The notes under the pieces are model-generated. The model made no database searches. It was given only the letters and a program-made list of their open reading frames with translations, and had not been told where the DNA came from. From a bacterium (GTDB lineage Bacteria; Campylobacterota; Campylobacteria; Campylobacterales; Sulfurovaceae), in NCBI GenBank assembly GCA_018822805.1, contig JAHJJU010000016.1, positions 1-47,933 of the forward strand: DNA of 47,933 nt. Reading direction: 5' to 3'. The position numbers and the translations under genes are program-made. Of this stretch, positions 25,639-35,237 are shown one piece after another. The stretch's first letter is position 1; each line of letters opens with the position of its first letter.

Positions 25639-26550
25639 ATGAAAGATAAAAAAGAGAAACTAACCCTCCGTCAAATGGAGATATTTTTAAATGTTGTCAA
25701 AGAGGGACATCTAACCAATGTTGCAAAACGTATGGGTCTCAGCCAGTCAGCCATTTCAATGGCAATTAAAGAGCTTGAAAAAATTTTAGGAAATCCTCTT
25801 TTTGACAGAATTAACAAAAAACTCATCCTCAATGAAATGGGTCGTGCTTTTGAAAAAGAGATTGCACCCATTGTCAAAAAAATCAATGATATCGAATATG
25901 AGTTTAAAAACACTGTCAACAAAGGTATGGTTCGCGTGGGAGCGAGTACCACTATTGTTGACTATTTGATGCCACCGATTATCTGCTCATACATGAACAA
26001 TTACCCGGATGTAAAAGTTGCCCTCAAAGAAGGAAATACCAAAAGTATTGTCAACCTTATTAAAGAAGGAGAGCTGGATGTTGGATTTATAGAAGGTGTG
26101 GTCAATGATGCTGATATTATTAAAGAGATAGTAGGTGTCGATGAACTTGTTGTTGTTACCACCGACGAAGAACTAAACCATGAATGTTTTATCGATACCA
26201 TTCAAACTAGAAAATGGGTACTAAGAGAAGAGGGATCAGGAACACGTGAAGTCTTTTTAGACTATGTTAAAGATAAAGTAAACCATATTAATATCTTTTT
26301 AGAATTGGGGCACACCGAGTCTATTAAATCTTTACTCATGAACCATCAATGTGTCACCTGTATCTCAAAGATTGCTGTTAAAAATGAGATAGAAAACAAG
26401 AAACTTATTCAAGTACCTCTTAAAAACTTTGAATGTAAACGAAACTTTTTAATGATTTACCATAAAGACAAATACAAAAGTGAACTTTTTGAAAAATTTG
26501 TCTACTTCACAAAAAGCATGATGGTTAAAATGCTAGAAAAAGACAAATAG
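25639..26550 (+). CDS. LysR-family transcriptional regulator
   Basis: The 303-residue regulator has the N-terminal LysR winged helix-turn-helix (about residues 7-67: LRQMEIFLNVVKEGHLTNVA, then GLSQSAISMAIKELE and LFDR), and a two-lobed effector domain from about 92 (VRVGASTTIVDYLMPP). LysR proteins bind DNA as tetramers and respond to a small molecule; the ligand is not evident here. No divergent target gene adjoins it; the gene lies 68 bases after purM and runs into mobA convergently. The start codon sits at the predicted transcription start. It could control a distant gene or itself. Confidence 0.9.
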   Translation: MKDKKEKLTLRQMEIFLNVVKEGHLTNVAKRMGLSQSAISMAIKELEKILGNPLFDRINKKLILNEMGRAFEKEIAPIVKKINDIEYEFKNTVNKGMVRVGASTTIVDYLMPPIICSYMNNYPDVKVALKEGNTKSIVNLIKEGELDVGFIEGVVNDADIIKEIVGVDELVVVTTDEELNHECFIDTIQTRKWVLREEGSGTREVFLDYVKDKVNHINIFLELGHTESIKSLLMNHQCVTCISKIAVKNEIENKKLIQVPLKNFECKRNFLMIYHKDKYKSELFEKFVYFTKSMMVKMLEKDK

Positions 26551-26556
26551 CGTCTA

Positions 26557-27126
26557 TCAATCTGTGTTCAAAAACTTCATCGCCTTTTCATACTCGGAAG
26601 GGTGATTAAGATTCATAAATGCCTGCCCATCATCAATCTGTACTTTTTGGGTTATTACACGTTTTAAAAGGTCTTGAAGCCGATGATTGTCTTGTTCTAA
26701 AAATACTTTTGCTTCCTCTAAAATCGTTCGTCGGTATATGCCACAAAGAGGCTCCAAACCCTTTTGTGATTCTGCAATAATCACAGAGCTTTCAGCCCTT
26801 GCTTCAGTATAAAGACGTTTAATAATTTCTTCTGTTACAAAAGGTGCATCAACACTCAAGACAAACACTTCATTCAGATCTAACGTCTCAAATATTGAAA
26901 CCAATGCCACTAATGGGGATGATTCTGTATAACAATCTTCTATAATATCAGCCGAAAAATCAAACTTATCTTTTTTTGAAGAGAGATAAACGTTTGAAAA
27001 AAAAGCAGACCAGCGTTGGTATTGATATTCGGCTAAAGTTCTATATCCGGCAAAAGGTAAAAGGGCTTTATCACGCTTCATCCGAGAACTTTTACCTCCT
27101 GCCATAATAACTAAAGTTGCTCTCAT
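26557..27126 (-). CDS. mobA: Molybdenum cofactor guanylyltransferase
   Basis: MobA transfers GMP to molybdopterin to make the guanine dinucleotide cofactor used by enzymes such as nitrate reductase. The 189-residue protein shows the nucleotidyltransferase opening VIMAGGKSSRMKRDKALLPF, the magnesium site aspartate in SVDAPFV, and the PLCGIYRR segment. Length fits. Its start is 12 bases past the dacB stop, so it is likely read from the dacB operon. Only six bases separate it from the convergent LysR gene. Confidence 0.9.
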   Translation of the reverse strand: MRATLVIMAGGKSSRMKRDKALLPFAGYRTLAEYQYQRWSAFFSNVYLSSKKDKFDFSADIIEDCYTESSPLVALVSIFETLDLNEVFVLSVDAPFVTEEIIKRLYTEARAESSVIIAESQKGLEPLCGIYRRTILEEAKVFLEQDNHRLQDLLKRVITQKVQIDDGQAFMNLNHPSEYEKAMKFLNTD

Positions 27127-27138
27127 TATTTATCCATA

Positions 27139-28539
27139 CTATTGGGTAGTAGCCACCCATTCAATGACCGTGTTTGCTAGTTTTCGTCCATATTTTGCCG
27201 ACAACTTATGATTAACCAAAACAACAACCACATAACGTTGTCCTGTAATGCCTTCAACATAACCTGCAATATTTGAAACTTTTTTTATGGTACCTGTTTT
27301 CATCCACGCTCGACCAAAAAGCGTACTTTGTACAAAACGTTTTTTTAAGGTTCCATCAATACCGGCAATAGATAACGTATTCATCCAACGTTGACCATAA
27401 TTTTTTGCTCCATGATCCAAAAGGTTTGCCAATGATTTTGCTGTCACCGTAGAGACCCTAGAAAGTCCTGAACCATTATCTACAAATGTACTACCTTGCT
27501 CTAAAATATGGTAACGATTGAGTATATGCTCAATTGCCTTACGTCCTTTATACAATGTACCGGGCTTGGCATAGAGCTTAGCACCTAAAGTCAACATCAC
27601 TTGTCGTGCAAAAAGATTATTACTCTCTTTAGCTAAAGTTGAGATAATCTCTTCAAGTGTATCTGAATGGTGTGAAAAAAGATACTTTGCTTGTTTAGGA
27701 GTTGTTTTCAATTGCATTTTACCTTTAAATGCAATTTTAGAACTTTTCATCTTATCTTTAAACGCATAATAGAAAGAGAGATACGGTTTGGTTAATACTT
27801 TACAAACCGTACGATCATCACAGTTACGCGATATTTGTCCTGAAAAAATTAACGTAGATTGATTGACACTGACGCTTGGCCAGGCACGTTTTCCACGACA
27901 GGATCCATTGACCAATTTTAACTTATTGACAACCGTATAACTCCTATCAGGGACATCTTTTTTTATCTCTGCTCTCTTTCCCACAAGCGTTACACACAAT
28001 GTGCTTTTTCGTTCATTAAACATCAGTGCATCAGGCATCGCATTATAAGGACTGTAGGTATTTTGATCAAATCCGGAACTGTTTTTACTTGAAACTTTAA
28101 AAACAGTTCGATCAATAACCATATCACCTACAATACGTCGAATGCCGGCAGCTTTTATCTGCTCAACTATCCCATCTAAATCTTCTGTTTCCAATGAAGG
28201 ATCACCCGAAGCTTCAATAATTAGATTTCCATGTAAAACACCATTTTTTATTTGTCCTGTATGATAAAACTTGGTCTCCCAACGATAATCATAGCCTAAA
28301 GCCAACAAGGCAGAGTAACTGGTTAGCAATTTAATGACTGAAGCCGGAACCCTTTTTGTGTGGGTTTTCCAAGAGACAAGTGGTACCGGTGAATTTAGTG
28401 CTTGTACATGAATACTGTAAGCACTTTTATCTAAAGGAATGGTTGAAAGTCGTTGTGCCAGATCATTGGGAACAGAGAGAGCAAAAAGTTGAACTGAACA
28501 GAGTACAATAAGTATGAGAAGTTTTAAATGTTTCACCAT
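27139..28539 (-). CDS. dacB: D-alanyl-D-alanine carboxypeptidase/endopeptidase (PBP4, S13 family)
   Basis: This periplasmic penicillin-binding protein trims or cuts peptide crosslinks in peptidoglycan. It has a signal peptide in the first 20 or so residues (LLILIVLCSVQLFALS) and all three active-site motifs: SVIK (in VPASVIKLL), SNN (in KESNNLFARQ) and KTG (in MKTGTIKKV). The large insert between the first two motifs is typical of S13. I chose ATG 28539, five bases after the small membrane gene's stop; a TTG at 28557 extends the frame without a ribosome site. The gene is the middle of a three-gene operon with mobA last. Confidence 0.92.
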   Translation of the reverse strand: MVKHLKLLILIVLCSVQLFALSVPNDLAQRLSTIPLDKSAYSIHVQALNSPVPLVSWKTHTKRVPASVIKLLTSYSALLALGYDYRWETKFYHTGQIKNGVLHGNLIIEASGDPSLETEDLDGIVEQIKAAGIRRIVGDMVIDRTVFKVSSKNSSGFDQNTYSPYNAMPDALMFNERKSTLCVTLVGKRAEIKKDVPDRSYTVVNKLKLVNGSCRGKRAWPSVSVNQSTLIFSGQISRNCDDRTVCKVLTKPYLSFYYAFKDKMKSSKIAFKGKMQLKTTPKQAKYLFSHHSDTLEEIISTLAKESNNLFARQVMLTLGAKLYAKPGTLYKGRKAIEHILNRYHILEQGSTFVDNGSGLSRVSTVTAKSLANLLDHGAKNYGQRWMNTLSIAGIDGTLKKRFVQSTLFGRAWMKTGTIKKVSNIAGYVEGITGQRYVVVVLVNHKLSAKYGRKLANTVIEWVATTQ

Positions 28540-28543
28540 AATT

Positions 28544-28771
28544 CTATCGTGAGACAACTTTTCTCAATATACGACCTAAGGTCAAAATTAGCAAAAGAAC
28601 AAGAAAACCGGCTAAAGAGAAGACCACAGGGTGAAACATACCCAATCCATACGCACCGGCAGAAGGCAGTGCCGTAAGATGTTCAATAGGATGACTCATC
28701 CACTCTTTAAAATGCATACCAATGGCTAAAAATAGGAAAACTCCAACAAAAAGTGTTATATGTTTTTTCAT
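28544..28771 (-). CDS. Small two-helix membrane protein upstream of dacB
   Basis: The 75-residue protein has two hydrophobic helices (about residues 4-20 and 46-67), a short loop with HPIEHL and a basic tail (RILRKVVSR). AAAGGGAT precedes ATG 28771. Its stop is four bases from the dacB start, so it is co-transcribed. No domain is recognised. A role as a partner or membrane anchor of the cell-wall peptidase is possible but is only position-based inference. Confidence 0.68.
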   Translation of the reverse strand: MKKHITLFVGVFLFLAIGMHFKEWMSHPIEHLTALPSAGAYGLGMFHPVVFSLAGFLVLLLILTLGRILRKVVSR

Positions 28772-28859
28772 AATCCAATCCCTTTAAAATCAATTAATTT
28801 ATCTCTTAGGATAATAATGAAAACTAACTTTAAAAGAGATATATTTAAGAGTAACTCTA

Positions 28860-29201
28860 TTAACAAACCAACCAATGTTCCATTTTAAACACATCTTCTG
28901 TACAAGGCATCCCTTTCCAGCCTGAAACATCCAAATACATCATCTTTCCTCCAAAATATCCCACCACATACTGCTCTTTATAAATGGGGTACATACCATT
29001 TGTAAACATGGCAAAAATATCCTCATAGGAGCTTGGATGTTCATAGTGTTCAAAATCTAAACTGTGCAAAACTGTAATGGCATAATGCAACATCTCATTA
29101 TTCATCATGGAAGCACTTAAGGCATAATAGGAAGGGTAGGTGATGGATGGGTCTTCTAACAACTCCGAAATATAGAGTCGTTCTTTCTTTTTTTGATACA
29201 T
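28860..29201 (-). CDS. Hypothetical protein, 113 residues
   Basis: The protein is rich in tyrosine, methionine and acidic residues, has no signal peptide or membrane helix, and is not recognised. It opens MYQKKKERLYISELLED, has a MYPIYKEQYVVGYFGGK segment near residue 70 and ends WLVC. Codon use resembles its neighbours. The start ATG 29201 follows a TATAAT element by only six bases, so the mRNA may be leaderless. It stands alone between dacB's operon and recJ. It is probably a genuine lineage-specific gene. Confidence 0.55.
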   Translation of the reverse strand: MYQKKKERLYISELLEDPSITYPSYYALSASMMNNEMLHYAITVLHSLDFEHYEHPSSYEDIFAMFTNGMYPIYKEQYVVGYFGGKMMYLDVSGWKGMPCTEDVFKMEHWLVC

Positions 29202-29207
29202 GGTGAT

Positions 29208-29213
29208 ATTATA
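29208..29213 (-). promoter_or_regulatory. -10 element next to the start of the 113-residue gene
   Basis: On the minus strand TATAAT ends six bases before the ATG at 29201, preceded by T/A-rich sequence. A transcript would begin at or within a base or two of the start codon. Confidence 0.4.
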
Positions 29214-29257
29214 TTAAAATATTGAAATAAAATTTTAAAATATGTCAAATTGTCATA

Positions 29258-30841
29258 TTAATAGATTTTTTCAACCATCAACTGCAATGTAATCCGATTG
29301 TTAAAATGATTTTCATTGATTCCATAGATTACTGAAACTGTTTGACCTATCTCAAATACCTCTTTGGTTTTAAATAGCACACCCTGTTGTATTACTCCCT
29401 TATGAGAAAAGGTAAAACGTCGATGCTCTTTCTCTTTTCCCATTTCAACTACATCTTCGATGGTAATATTTTTTGTAATAAACTTTGGTCGAGGATTTCC
29501 TTGACCATAAGGTTCATAAGCCTTCATACGGTTCACAAGTTTAAAATCAATATCTGAAAAACTCAATTCACCTAAAATATCAGGGTCAAAAGCCTGCTCA
29601 TCATAATTTTCTGCCATGTAATTTTCATTAATCTGTTTTTTGAAATGTTCTAAATTCTCTTTAGAAAGTGTTAAACCTATAGCTGCATCATGCCCTCCAA
29701 ACTTATATAAAAGGGAACGACAAGAATTGGTAATTTTAAACAAATTACAGACATGAAAACTTCGTCCACTCCCTTTTAAATCACCATGTTCACTCTGCGT
29801 CAACACAATGGTAGGTTTCTCATGATATCGACCCACACGTGCAGCAACAATACCCACAACACCTTCATGCCAGTCATCACCAACCACAACAATTACCTTA
29901 TCGTCAGGATTTACCAATGCCAATGCTTCATCGGTAATTTTTTGTTCAGTAATTTTTCGGCTGTTATTAAAATCAATCAATCGCTCCAGCCGTATTCGTG
30001 CATCATAAATATTGCTACTCAATAAAAACTCAACGGACCATTTGGCATCATCCATTCGACCGGCCGAATTCAATACCGGAGCAATCTGAAAACCAATATC
30101 TTCTGCAGAGAGTGCTACTTTGTCTAACTTTTCCATAAAGGCTCGAATGGCAGGTAACTCAGAACGGTTTAAAAGTTGCAAACCTGCCAATACCATGGCA
30201 CGGTTGATGTGTTGCAGAGGCATCATATCTGCAATGATGGCTATGGTAACCAGACCAAGGTATGACTTGACATCTATTTGGCACTTTAAAGCCCTATTAA
30301 GAGATGCTATGAGGTACCAAGCAATCTGTGCACCACAGATTTCATCATGTGGAAATAAACAATCTTCTTGCTTTTGATTAACGATGGCATACGCTTTAGG
30401 TAAAATTGACGGTACCAAGTGATGATCGGTAATAATAAGTTCAATATTATTTACTTTACAAAGTTTAGCAGCTTCTACAGCTGCAATACCATTGTCAACA
30501 GTAATGGCTAAATCATAATCTTTAATTCTTGGAATCAGATTGGGTGAAAGTCCATAACCATCTCGAAAACGATTGGGAATAATCCACTCTAACTCAACAC
30601 CAATCTCTGTGAAAAACATTTTCATTAAGGTGGTTGAAGTAACTCCATCAACATCATAATCACCAATAAGAACTATTTTTTCACGCGTATGTATGGCTTT
30701 AACAATACGTGCCGTAGCACGCTCCATATCTTTAAACATAGCAGGGTTTGGTAAATCTGAAAGTGATAAAAAACCTTCATCTTTAAAACGAGATTGTAAG
30801 CGCTGTTCAATTATTTGAGGAGAAATTTTAGGGTAAGGCAA
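29258..30841 (-). CDS. recJ: Single-stranded-DNA-specific exonuclease RecJ
   Basis: RecJ degrades single-stranded DNA 5' to 3' in recombination and mismatch or base-excision repair. The protein has the DHH phosphoesterase motifs GDYDVDGVTSTTL, TVDNG and TDHHLVP, the DHHA1 part with GGHDAAIGL, and a C-terminal OB-like domain. It has 527 residues from the chosen start. I chose TTG 30841 because AAGGA lies seven bases before it; the frame is open nine codons further, but only to another TTG without a ribosome site. It lies 75 bases after pyrG in the same direction and may share its transcript. Confidence 0.93.
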   Translation of the reverse strand: MPYPKISPQIIEQRLQSRFKDEGFLSLSDLPNPAMFKDMERATARIVKAIHTREKIVLIGDYDVDGVTSTTLMKMFFTEIGVELEWIIPNRFRDGYGLSPNLIPRIKDYDLAITVDNGIAAVEAAKLCKVNNIELIITDHHLVPSILPKAYAIVNQKQEDCLFPHDEICGAQIAWYLIASLNRALKCQIDVKSYLGLVTIAIIADMMPLQHINRAMVLAGLQLLNRSELPAIRAFMEKLDKVALSAEDIGFQIAPVLNSAGRMDDAKWSVEFLLSSNIYDARIRLERLIDFNNSRKITEQKITDEALALVNPDDKVIVVVGDDWHEGVVGIVAARVGRYHEKPTIVLTQSEHGDLKGSGRSFHVCNLFKITNSCRSLLYKFGGHDAAIGLTLSKENLEHFKKQINENYMAENYDEQAFDPDILGELSFSDIDFKLVNRMKAYEPYGQGNPRPKFITKNITIEDVVEMGKEKEHRRFTFSHKGVIQQGVLFKTKEVFEIGQTVSVIYGINENHFNNRITLQLMVEKIY

Positions 30842-30916
30842 TGATGATTCCTTGAAGAGTAAAAACAATGATGGGCTATTGGGGAATAAATTCCTACCTT
30901 AAAGATCGCGAGTTTA

Positions 30917-32569
30917 TTACTCGCTATCTTTTCTACTTTCCATTCTATTTTTTATGGTCGTTTTAACAAAAGCTAAAATCGATGGATTTGGATTTTGTAA
31001 TCGCGATGTAAATTCCGGGTGAAACTGTACTCCTAAGAACCACGGGTGATCTTTGACCTCAACGGCTTCAATTAAACCTTGAGATTCACCTGTAATCTCC
31101 ATACCATTGGCTTCAAACTGCTCACGGTAAGCAGGGTTTGCTTCATATCGATGACGGTGACGTTCATATATTGTTGATGCTCCATATGCTTCACGTAAAT
31201 GCGATCCCTCTTTGGTATCACACTCATACTCACCAAGACGTAGGGTACCACCCATTGGAGACTTGGTGGTACGAATCTGTTTTGATCCGGCAGAATCAAT
31301 AAACTCATCAATTAAATAGATAATAGGATTTTTTGTCTCTGAATTAAATTCTACTGAAGTTGCATCTTCGATTCCCAAAACATTACGTGCAAATTCAACC
31401 ATTGCCAGCTGCATTCCCAAACAAATACCTAAAAAAGGTATTTTATTTTCACGAGCATAACGGATGGACTCAATTTTCCCTTCGACTCCACGTTCACCAA
31501 AACCACCGGCTACTAAAATACCGTCACAATTGTTTAAATATTTTTTAGCACCGTCTGATTCTACTTTTTCACTGTCTACCCATTTAATCTCCACAGCAGC
31601 ATCTAAATTGGCTCCTGCGTGAATTAATGCTTCAGTTAATGATTTATAGGACTCTTTTAAATCCAAATATTTTCCAACAAAAGCGATACATGTTTTATTG
31701 CTAGGCTCAATAATTTTGTGTACCAAATCCGACCATAGCTGCATGTTTGGTTTTAATTCACCTAAATTTAACTCTTTAGCAATAGGTTCTAAAATATCTT
31801 GTGCCATAAAGTTCAAAGGTACTTGATAAATGGTTGCTGCGTCTACAGCTTCTATAACAGATTTTTCATCGACGTCACAAGAGTAAGCAATTTTACGTTT
31901 AATCTCGGTTGGAATACGCTCTTCTCCTCTTAAAATTAACATTTGAGGAGTAATACCAATACGTCGTAATTCTTGAACTGAGTGTTGTGTTGGCTTGGTT
32001 TTAAGTTCACCGGCAGTTCGAATATAGGGCAGTAAGGTAACATGGATGTTCATTAAGTGCTCTTTACCCAACTCATGTTTCATTTGACGTATGGTTTCCA
32101 GAAAAGGCATTCCCTCCATATCACCGGTGGTACCACCCAATTCAACAATAAGAATGTCTTTACCTTCACCGGCCATGACAATACGTTCTTTTATCTCATT
32201 GGTAATATGAGGAACAATCTGTATGGTTTTTCCAAGATATTTACCTTTACGCTCATTCTCTATAACCGTTTTATAGATTTGTCCTGTTGTAAAGTTGTTG
32301 TTTTGAGTTAATGAATTATCTAAAAAACGTTCATAATGTCCCAAATCTAAATCGGTTTCGGCACCATCTTTGGTGACAAATACTTCTCCATGTTCTAAAG
32401 GTGACATGGTTCCCGGATCGACGTTGATATAGGGATCAAGTTTTAGTACAGCGACTCTAAGTCCTGAATGTTTTAAAAGGGTTCCGATACTGGCTGCAGT
32501 AATTCCTTTTCCAAGAGAACTTAATACGCCTCCTGTTACAAATATATATTTGGTTGGGTTGGTTAACAT
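30917..32569 (-). CDS. pyrG: CTP synthase
   Basis: CTP synthase aminates UTP to CTP with glutamine and ATP. The 550-residue protein has the N-terminal synthetase domain ([19 protein letters not shown], about residues 11-29, and [12 protein letters not shown]) and a C-terminal class I glutamine amidotransferase with the nucleophile in [11 protein letters not shown] and the catalytic FHPEF. Full length. GAGG precedes ATG 32569 within a 17-base gap after dnaN, so it is likely co-transcribed from the replication promoter. Confidence 0.98.
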   Translation of the reverse strand: MLTNPTKYIFVTGGVLSSLGKGITAASIGTLLKHSGLRVAVLKLDPYINVDPGTMSPLEHGEVFVTKDGAETDLDLGHYERFLDNSLTQNNNFTTGQIYKTVIENERKGKYLGKTIQIVPHITNEIKERIVMAGEGKDILIVELGGTTGDMEGMPFLETIRQMKHELGKEHLMNIHVTLLPYIRTAGELKTKPTQHSVQELRRIGITPQMLILRGEERIPTEIKRKIAYSCDVDEKSVIEAVDAATIYQVPLNFMAQDILEPIAKELNLGELKPNMQLWSDLVHKIIEPSNKTCIAFVGKYLDLKESYKSLTEALIHAGANLDAAVEIKWVDSEKVESDGAKKYLNNCDGILVAGGFGERGVEGKIESIRYARENKIPFLGICLGMQLAMVEFARNVLGIEDATSVEFNSETKNPIIYLIDEFIDSAGSKQIRTTKSPMGGTLRLGEYECDTKEGSHLREAYGASTIYERHRHRYEANPAYREQFEANGMEITGESQGLIEAVEVKDHPWFLGVQFHPEFTSRLQNPNPSILAFVKTTIKNRMESRKDSE

Positions 32570-32586
32570 TAATAATTTTCCTCTGT

Positions 32587-33654
32587 TTATGCAATAATCG
32601 GCATAATAACTGTAATAAATTGTTTATCTTTTAAAACAAATGGTAGGGTCGGTTCATTTAATAAAATTTGAAAAGAACTCTCTTCTGTTTGTGTGATAAA
32701 ATCTAAAAGATAACGACTGTTTACGTTTAATTCAAATCGTTCTTCTAATCCTGTATGAATTAAGAGTTCGGTTTTAGCTTCAATATTATCAGCTGTTAAT
32801 GAATTGAAAATAATGCTCTCTTCTAAAAAAGTAATTTTAATTTCTTGAGAGATGGTGGTAATCATTTTAATAGAATCAAGCATCTCTTTTTTAGGAAGTT
32901 GAATGGTAATTTTATTGTCAGCCGGGATAATACGTTCATAATCAGGATAGTTGCCGTTAATTAGACGAGTAAAGAAATAATAGTTATTGTTTTTAATAAT
33001 TAAATTGGTTTCGTCATAATAGATGTCAATTTGATCTATAAAAAGTTTTTGAATTTCTAAAATGGCTTTTTTAGGAATAATAATTGAAAATTCATGTTCA
33101 TTTTGATTTTCCATAGATACTATGGCCAATCTTCTTGTATCTGTTCCTACCAATTGGGTGCTATGATGTTTTATACTTAACAGAGCTCCATTCAATTCAA
33201 ATTTAGGATTGTTATTATCAATAGCAGAAGATATTTTTTTTAATCCTTTAATGAGACCAATTGAATCCAATGTTATTTGAGGTTTATTGTCAATAAGAGG
33301 AAAAGATGGATAATTTTTGGGATTAAATGTTGGTAATTTGAATTTTGATTTATTTTGTTTGATGTTTAAATTATTTTCCAATTTTTCAAGTATGATTTCT
33401 TCATCTTTTAAGATTCGAACAATATCTAAAAATTTTTTCCCATTGGCTGTAAAGTTACCTTCATGTTCAACAATCATATTGTTACTGTGAATAGTTAAAC
33501 CAATCTCTCCATCAGTTGCTTTAATGGTACAAATATCATTAATAGCTTCAAAATAGACATGAGATGTGATTTGACTGGCATCTTTTTTTTCTAAAAAAGG
33601 TTGCAAATTGATAAGTATCGATTCTATCAATGGTTTAGTAACACGAATTTTCAT
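32587..33654 (-). CDS. dnaN: DNA polymerase III beta subunit (sliding clamp)
   Basis: DnaN is the ring-shaped clamp that holds the replicative polymerase on DNA. The 355-residue protein has the three-domain clamp outline: [15 protein letters not shown] opening, [15 protein letters not shown] in domain I, GTDTRRLA in domain II (the family GTDxxRLA segment), [12 protein letters not shown], and a C-terminal [19 protein letters not shown], the peptide-binding end. GGAGATTAA precedes ATG 33654. It follows dnaA across a 229-base gap that appears to hold the unwinding part of the origin. Confidence 0.97.
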   Translation of the reverse strand: MKIRVTKPLIESILINLQPFLEKKDASQITSHVYFEAINDICTIKATDGEIGLTIHSNNMIVEHEGNFTANGKKFLDIVRILKDEEIILEKLENNLNIKQNKSKFKLPTFNPKNYPSFPLIDNKPQITLDSIGLIKGLKKISSAIDNNNPKFELNGALLSIKHHSTQLVGTDTRRLAIVSMENQNEHEFSIIIPKKAILEIQKLFIDQIDIYYDETNLIIKNNNYYFFTRLINGNYPDYERIIPADNKITIQLPKKEMLDSIKMITTISQEIKITFLEESIIFNSLTADNIEAKTELLIHTGLEERFELNVNSRYLLDFITQTEESSFQILLNEPTLPFVLKDKQFITVIMPIIA

Positions 33655-33802
33655 TTAATCTCCCTATTTTTTTACTCTTTAATTCTTTAATAAGTAGTTG
33701 TAGTAGTAGTTGTTGTTGAAAAGGTGAATAACTCTATCTAACTTAGATATTTTGGGCTTTAAATTGATTCTTTTGGGCTTACAAAGTTTCACATGTTTTC
33801 AC
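33655..33802. other. Probable origin unwinding region (DUE, DnaA-trio-like run and DnaA boxes) between dnaA and dnaN
   Basis: Reading dnaA to dnaN (minus strand), two TTCAC-type boxes (33788-33795 and 33798-33802) and a further box, GGTGAATAAC on the plus strand at 33723-33732, are followed after four bases by eight trinucleotides on the plus strand at 33695-33718, four TAG and four TTG. Next comes a T/A-rich stretch at 33655-33691. A DnaA box, then DnaA-trios, then an AT-rich unwinding element is the known bacterial basal unwinding arrangement, and the orientation fits. H. pylori has its unwinding element in this same dnaA–dnaN gap (oriC2). Confidence 0.65.
33750..33780. repeat. Direct 10-base repeat TTTTGGGCTT in the dnaA–dnaN gap
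   Basis: TTTTGGGCTT occurs at 33750-33759 and again at 33771-33780, 21 bases apart (two helical turns), between the trio-proximal box and the two outer DnaA boxes. Two-turn spacing suggests a dimeric protein site, but no known factor is assigned. Confidence 0.4.
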
Positions 33803-33883
33803 TTATTGAATTATATCTTTTTTTAATATATCTTTACTTTAAGTATAAATTTCAAAGTAAACTCTCTAAAATGATGAATGAAC

Positions 33884-35221
33884 TTAATCAAATTTAGAGG
33901 AGTTGGCATTAACTTTATTGGAAAATTCTTCCATTAGTACTTTAAAGTTTTCATCATTTTCAAGGGTTTCATTAATTTTTTTCATGGTATGACTGACAGC
34001 AGTATGATCTTTCATTCCAAAATAAACAGCAATTTGTGGCATGGAATTTGGGGTTAAGTTTCGTGTTAAATAAATGGCAATACGACGTGCATTAACAACA
34101 TCTTTGGTTCTTTTTTTAGATTTTATGTCTGATAGTTTAACATTAAGTTCTTTTGAAACCAGTTTAACAATATCATCAATAGTGATATTGGCTTGTTTTT
34201 CAGTGAGCTGATCTTTAATGACATTTTGGGCAAATTCAAGGGTAAGTTTTTGATTCATTAGTCCGGCGTAGGCATTGAGTTTAATGATGGCACCTTCTAT
34301 TTCTCGGATGTTGTTTCCCATATTGGAGGCTATAAAGTTAATGATGTCTTGATTGAGCGTAATACCGTCAATTTCACATTTTTTCTGAATAATAGCAATT
34401 TTAGTTTCCAATCCAGGAGGCTGAATATCGGCCATGAGTCCCCATTCAAAACGACTTCGTAGTCTGTCTACCAATCCGGCTATTTTATTGGGTTGTCTAT
34501 CTGAAGTGATGACAATTTGTTTTTTAGCTTGATGAAGTTCATTGAAGGTGTGAAAAAATTCTTCTTGTGTTTGCTCTTTTCGGCTTAAAAATTGAATGTC
34601 ATCAATCAGTAGTATATCACACTCTCTGAAGTGATCACGAAATCTATCCATGGTCTGTGAACGTAGGTGAGAAGTAAACTTATTCATAAATTGTTCAAAA
34701 GTGGTATAGATAACCTTTTTTCCCATAGCGATTTGGTGGTTACCAATGGCTTGAATAAGGTGTGTTTTACCTAAACCTACACCACCGTAGAGAAAGAGAG
34801 GATTATAGAGTGCACCGGGCTTTTCAGCCACACTTTTAGCTGTGGTGTAGGCAAATTGGTTTGAATCCCCGACAATAAAGCTTTCAAAAGTGAATGATGG
34901 GTTTAGAATGGTACTTTTCGTTTGATTTTTTTGTTCTGAATCGGAAGAGCTGTTTTTTTGTTTTGTATTCAGTAGCTTTTTTTGACCAATAGAGATAATC
35001 ACATTCGGACGGATATCGGTTTCAACTTCAAAGAGATGGGCAATTTTGTCTTGATATTTGGTTTTAATCCATTTGGCTACCAACATATTGGGGGCATAAA
35101 ATTGTGCAACATTACTTCTTGATGCTGACTCATCGTAGTTTAATGTCTTAATGTATCGTTCCCACTCCTTATTACTTATTTCTTGTTTAAGTTTTTTAAG
35201 TACTTTGTTTCCTATGTTCAT
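33884..35221 (-). CDS. dnaA: Chromosomal replication initiator protein DnaA
   Basis: DnaA binds DnaA boxes at the origin and, with ATP, opens the duplex and loads the helicase. The 445-residue protein has domain I at residues 1-70, a short S/K/Q-rich linker (about 80-105), the AAA+ domain with Walker A GVGLGKTH (147-154) and Walker B LLIDDIQFL, and the C-terminal box-binding domain with DHTAVSHTMKKI. GGAAG precedes ATG 35221. It is divergent from ruvC, with DnaA-box clusters in the gap and again between dnaA and dnaN. Confidence 0.98.
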   Translation of the reverse strand: MNIGNKVLKKLKQEISNKEWERYIKTLNYDESASRSNVAQFYAPNMLVAKWIKTKYQDKIAHLFEVETDIRPNVIISIGQKKLLNTKQKNSSSDSEQKNQTKSTILNPSFTFESFIVGDSNQFAYTTAKSVAEKPGALYNPLFLYGGVGLGKTHLIQAIGNHQIAMGKKVIYTTFEQFMNKFTSHLRSQTMDRFRDHFRECDILLIDDIQFLSRKEQTQEEFFHTFNELHQAKKQIVITSDRQPNKIAGLVDRLRSRFEWGLMADIQPPGLETKIAIIQKKCEIDGITLNQDIINFIASNMGNNIREIEGAIIKLNAYAGLMNQKLTLEFAQNVIKDQLTEKQANITIDDIVKLVSKELNVKLSDIKSKKRTKDVVNARRIAIYLTRNLTPNSMPQIAVYFGMKDHTAVSHTMKKINETLENDENFKVLMEEFSNKVNANSSKFD

Positions 35222-35237
35222 CGGCTTCCAATTCTTA

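Noticed and set aside
33695-33718. TAG/TTG run read as a microsatellite
   Set aside because: Its position and orientation beside a DnaA box and a T-rich stretch fit DnaA-trios better than a chance simple repeat.
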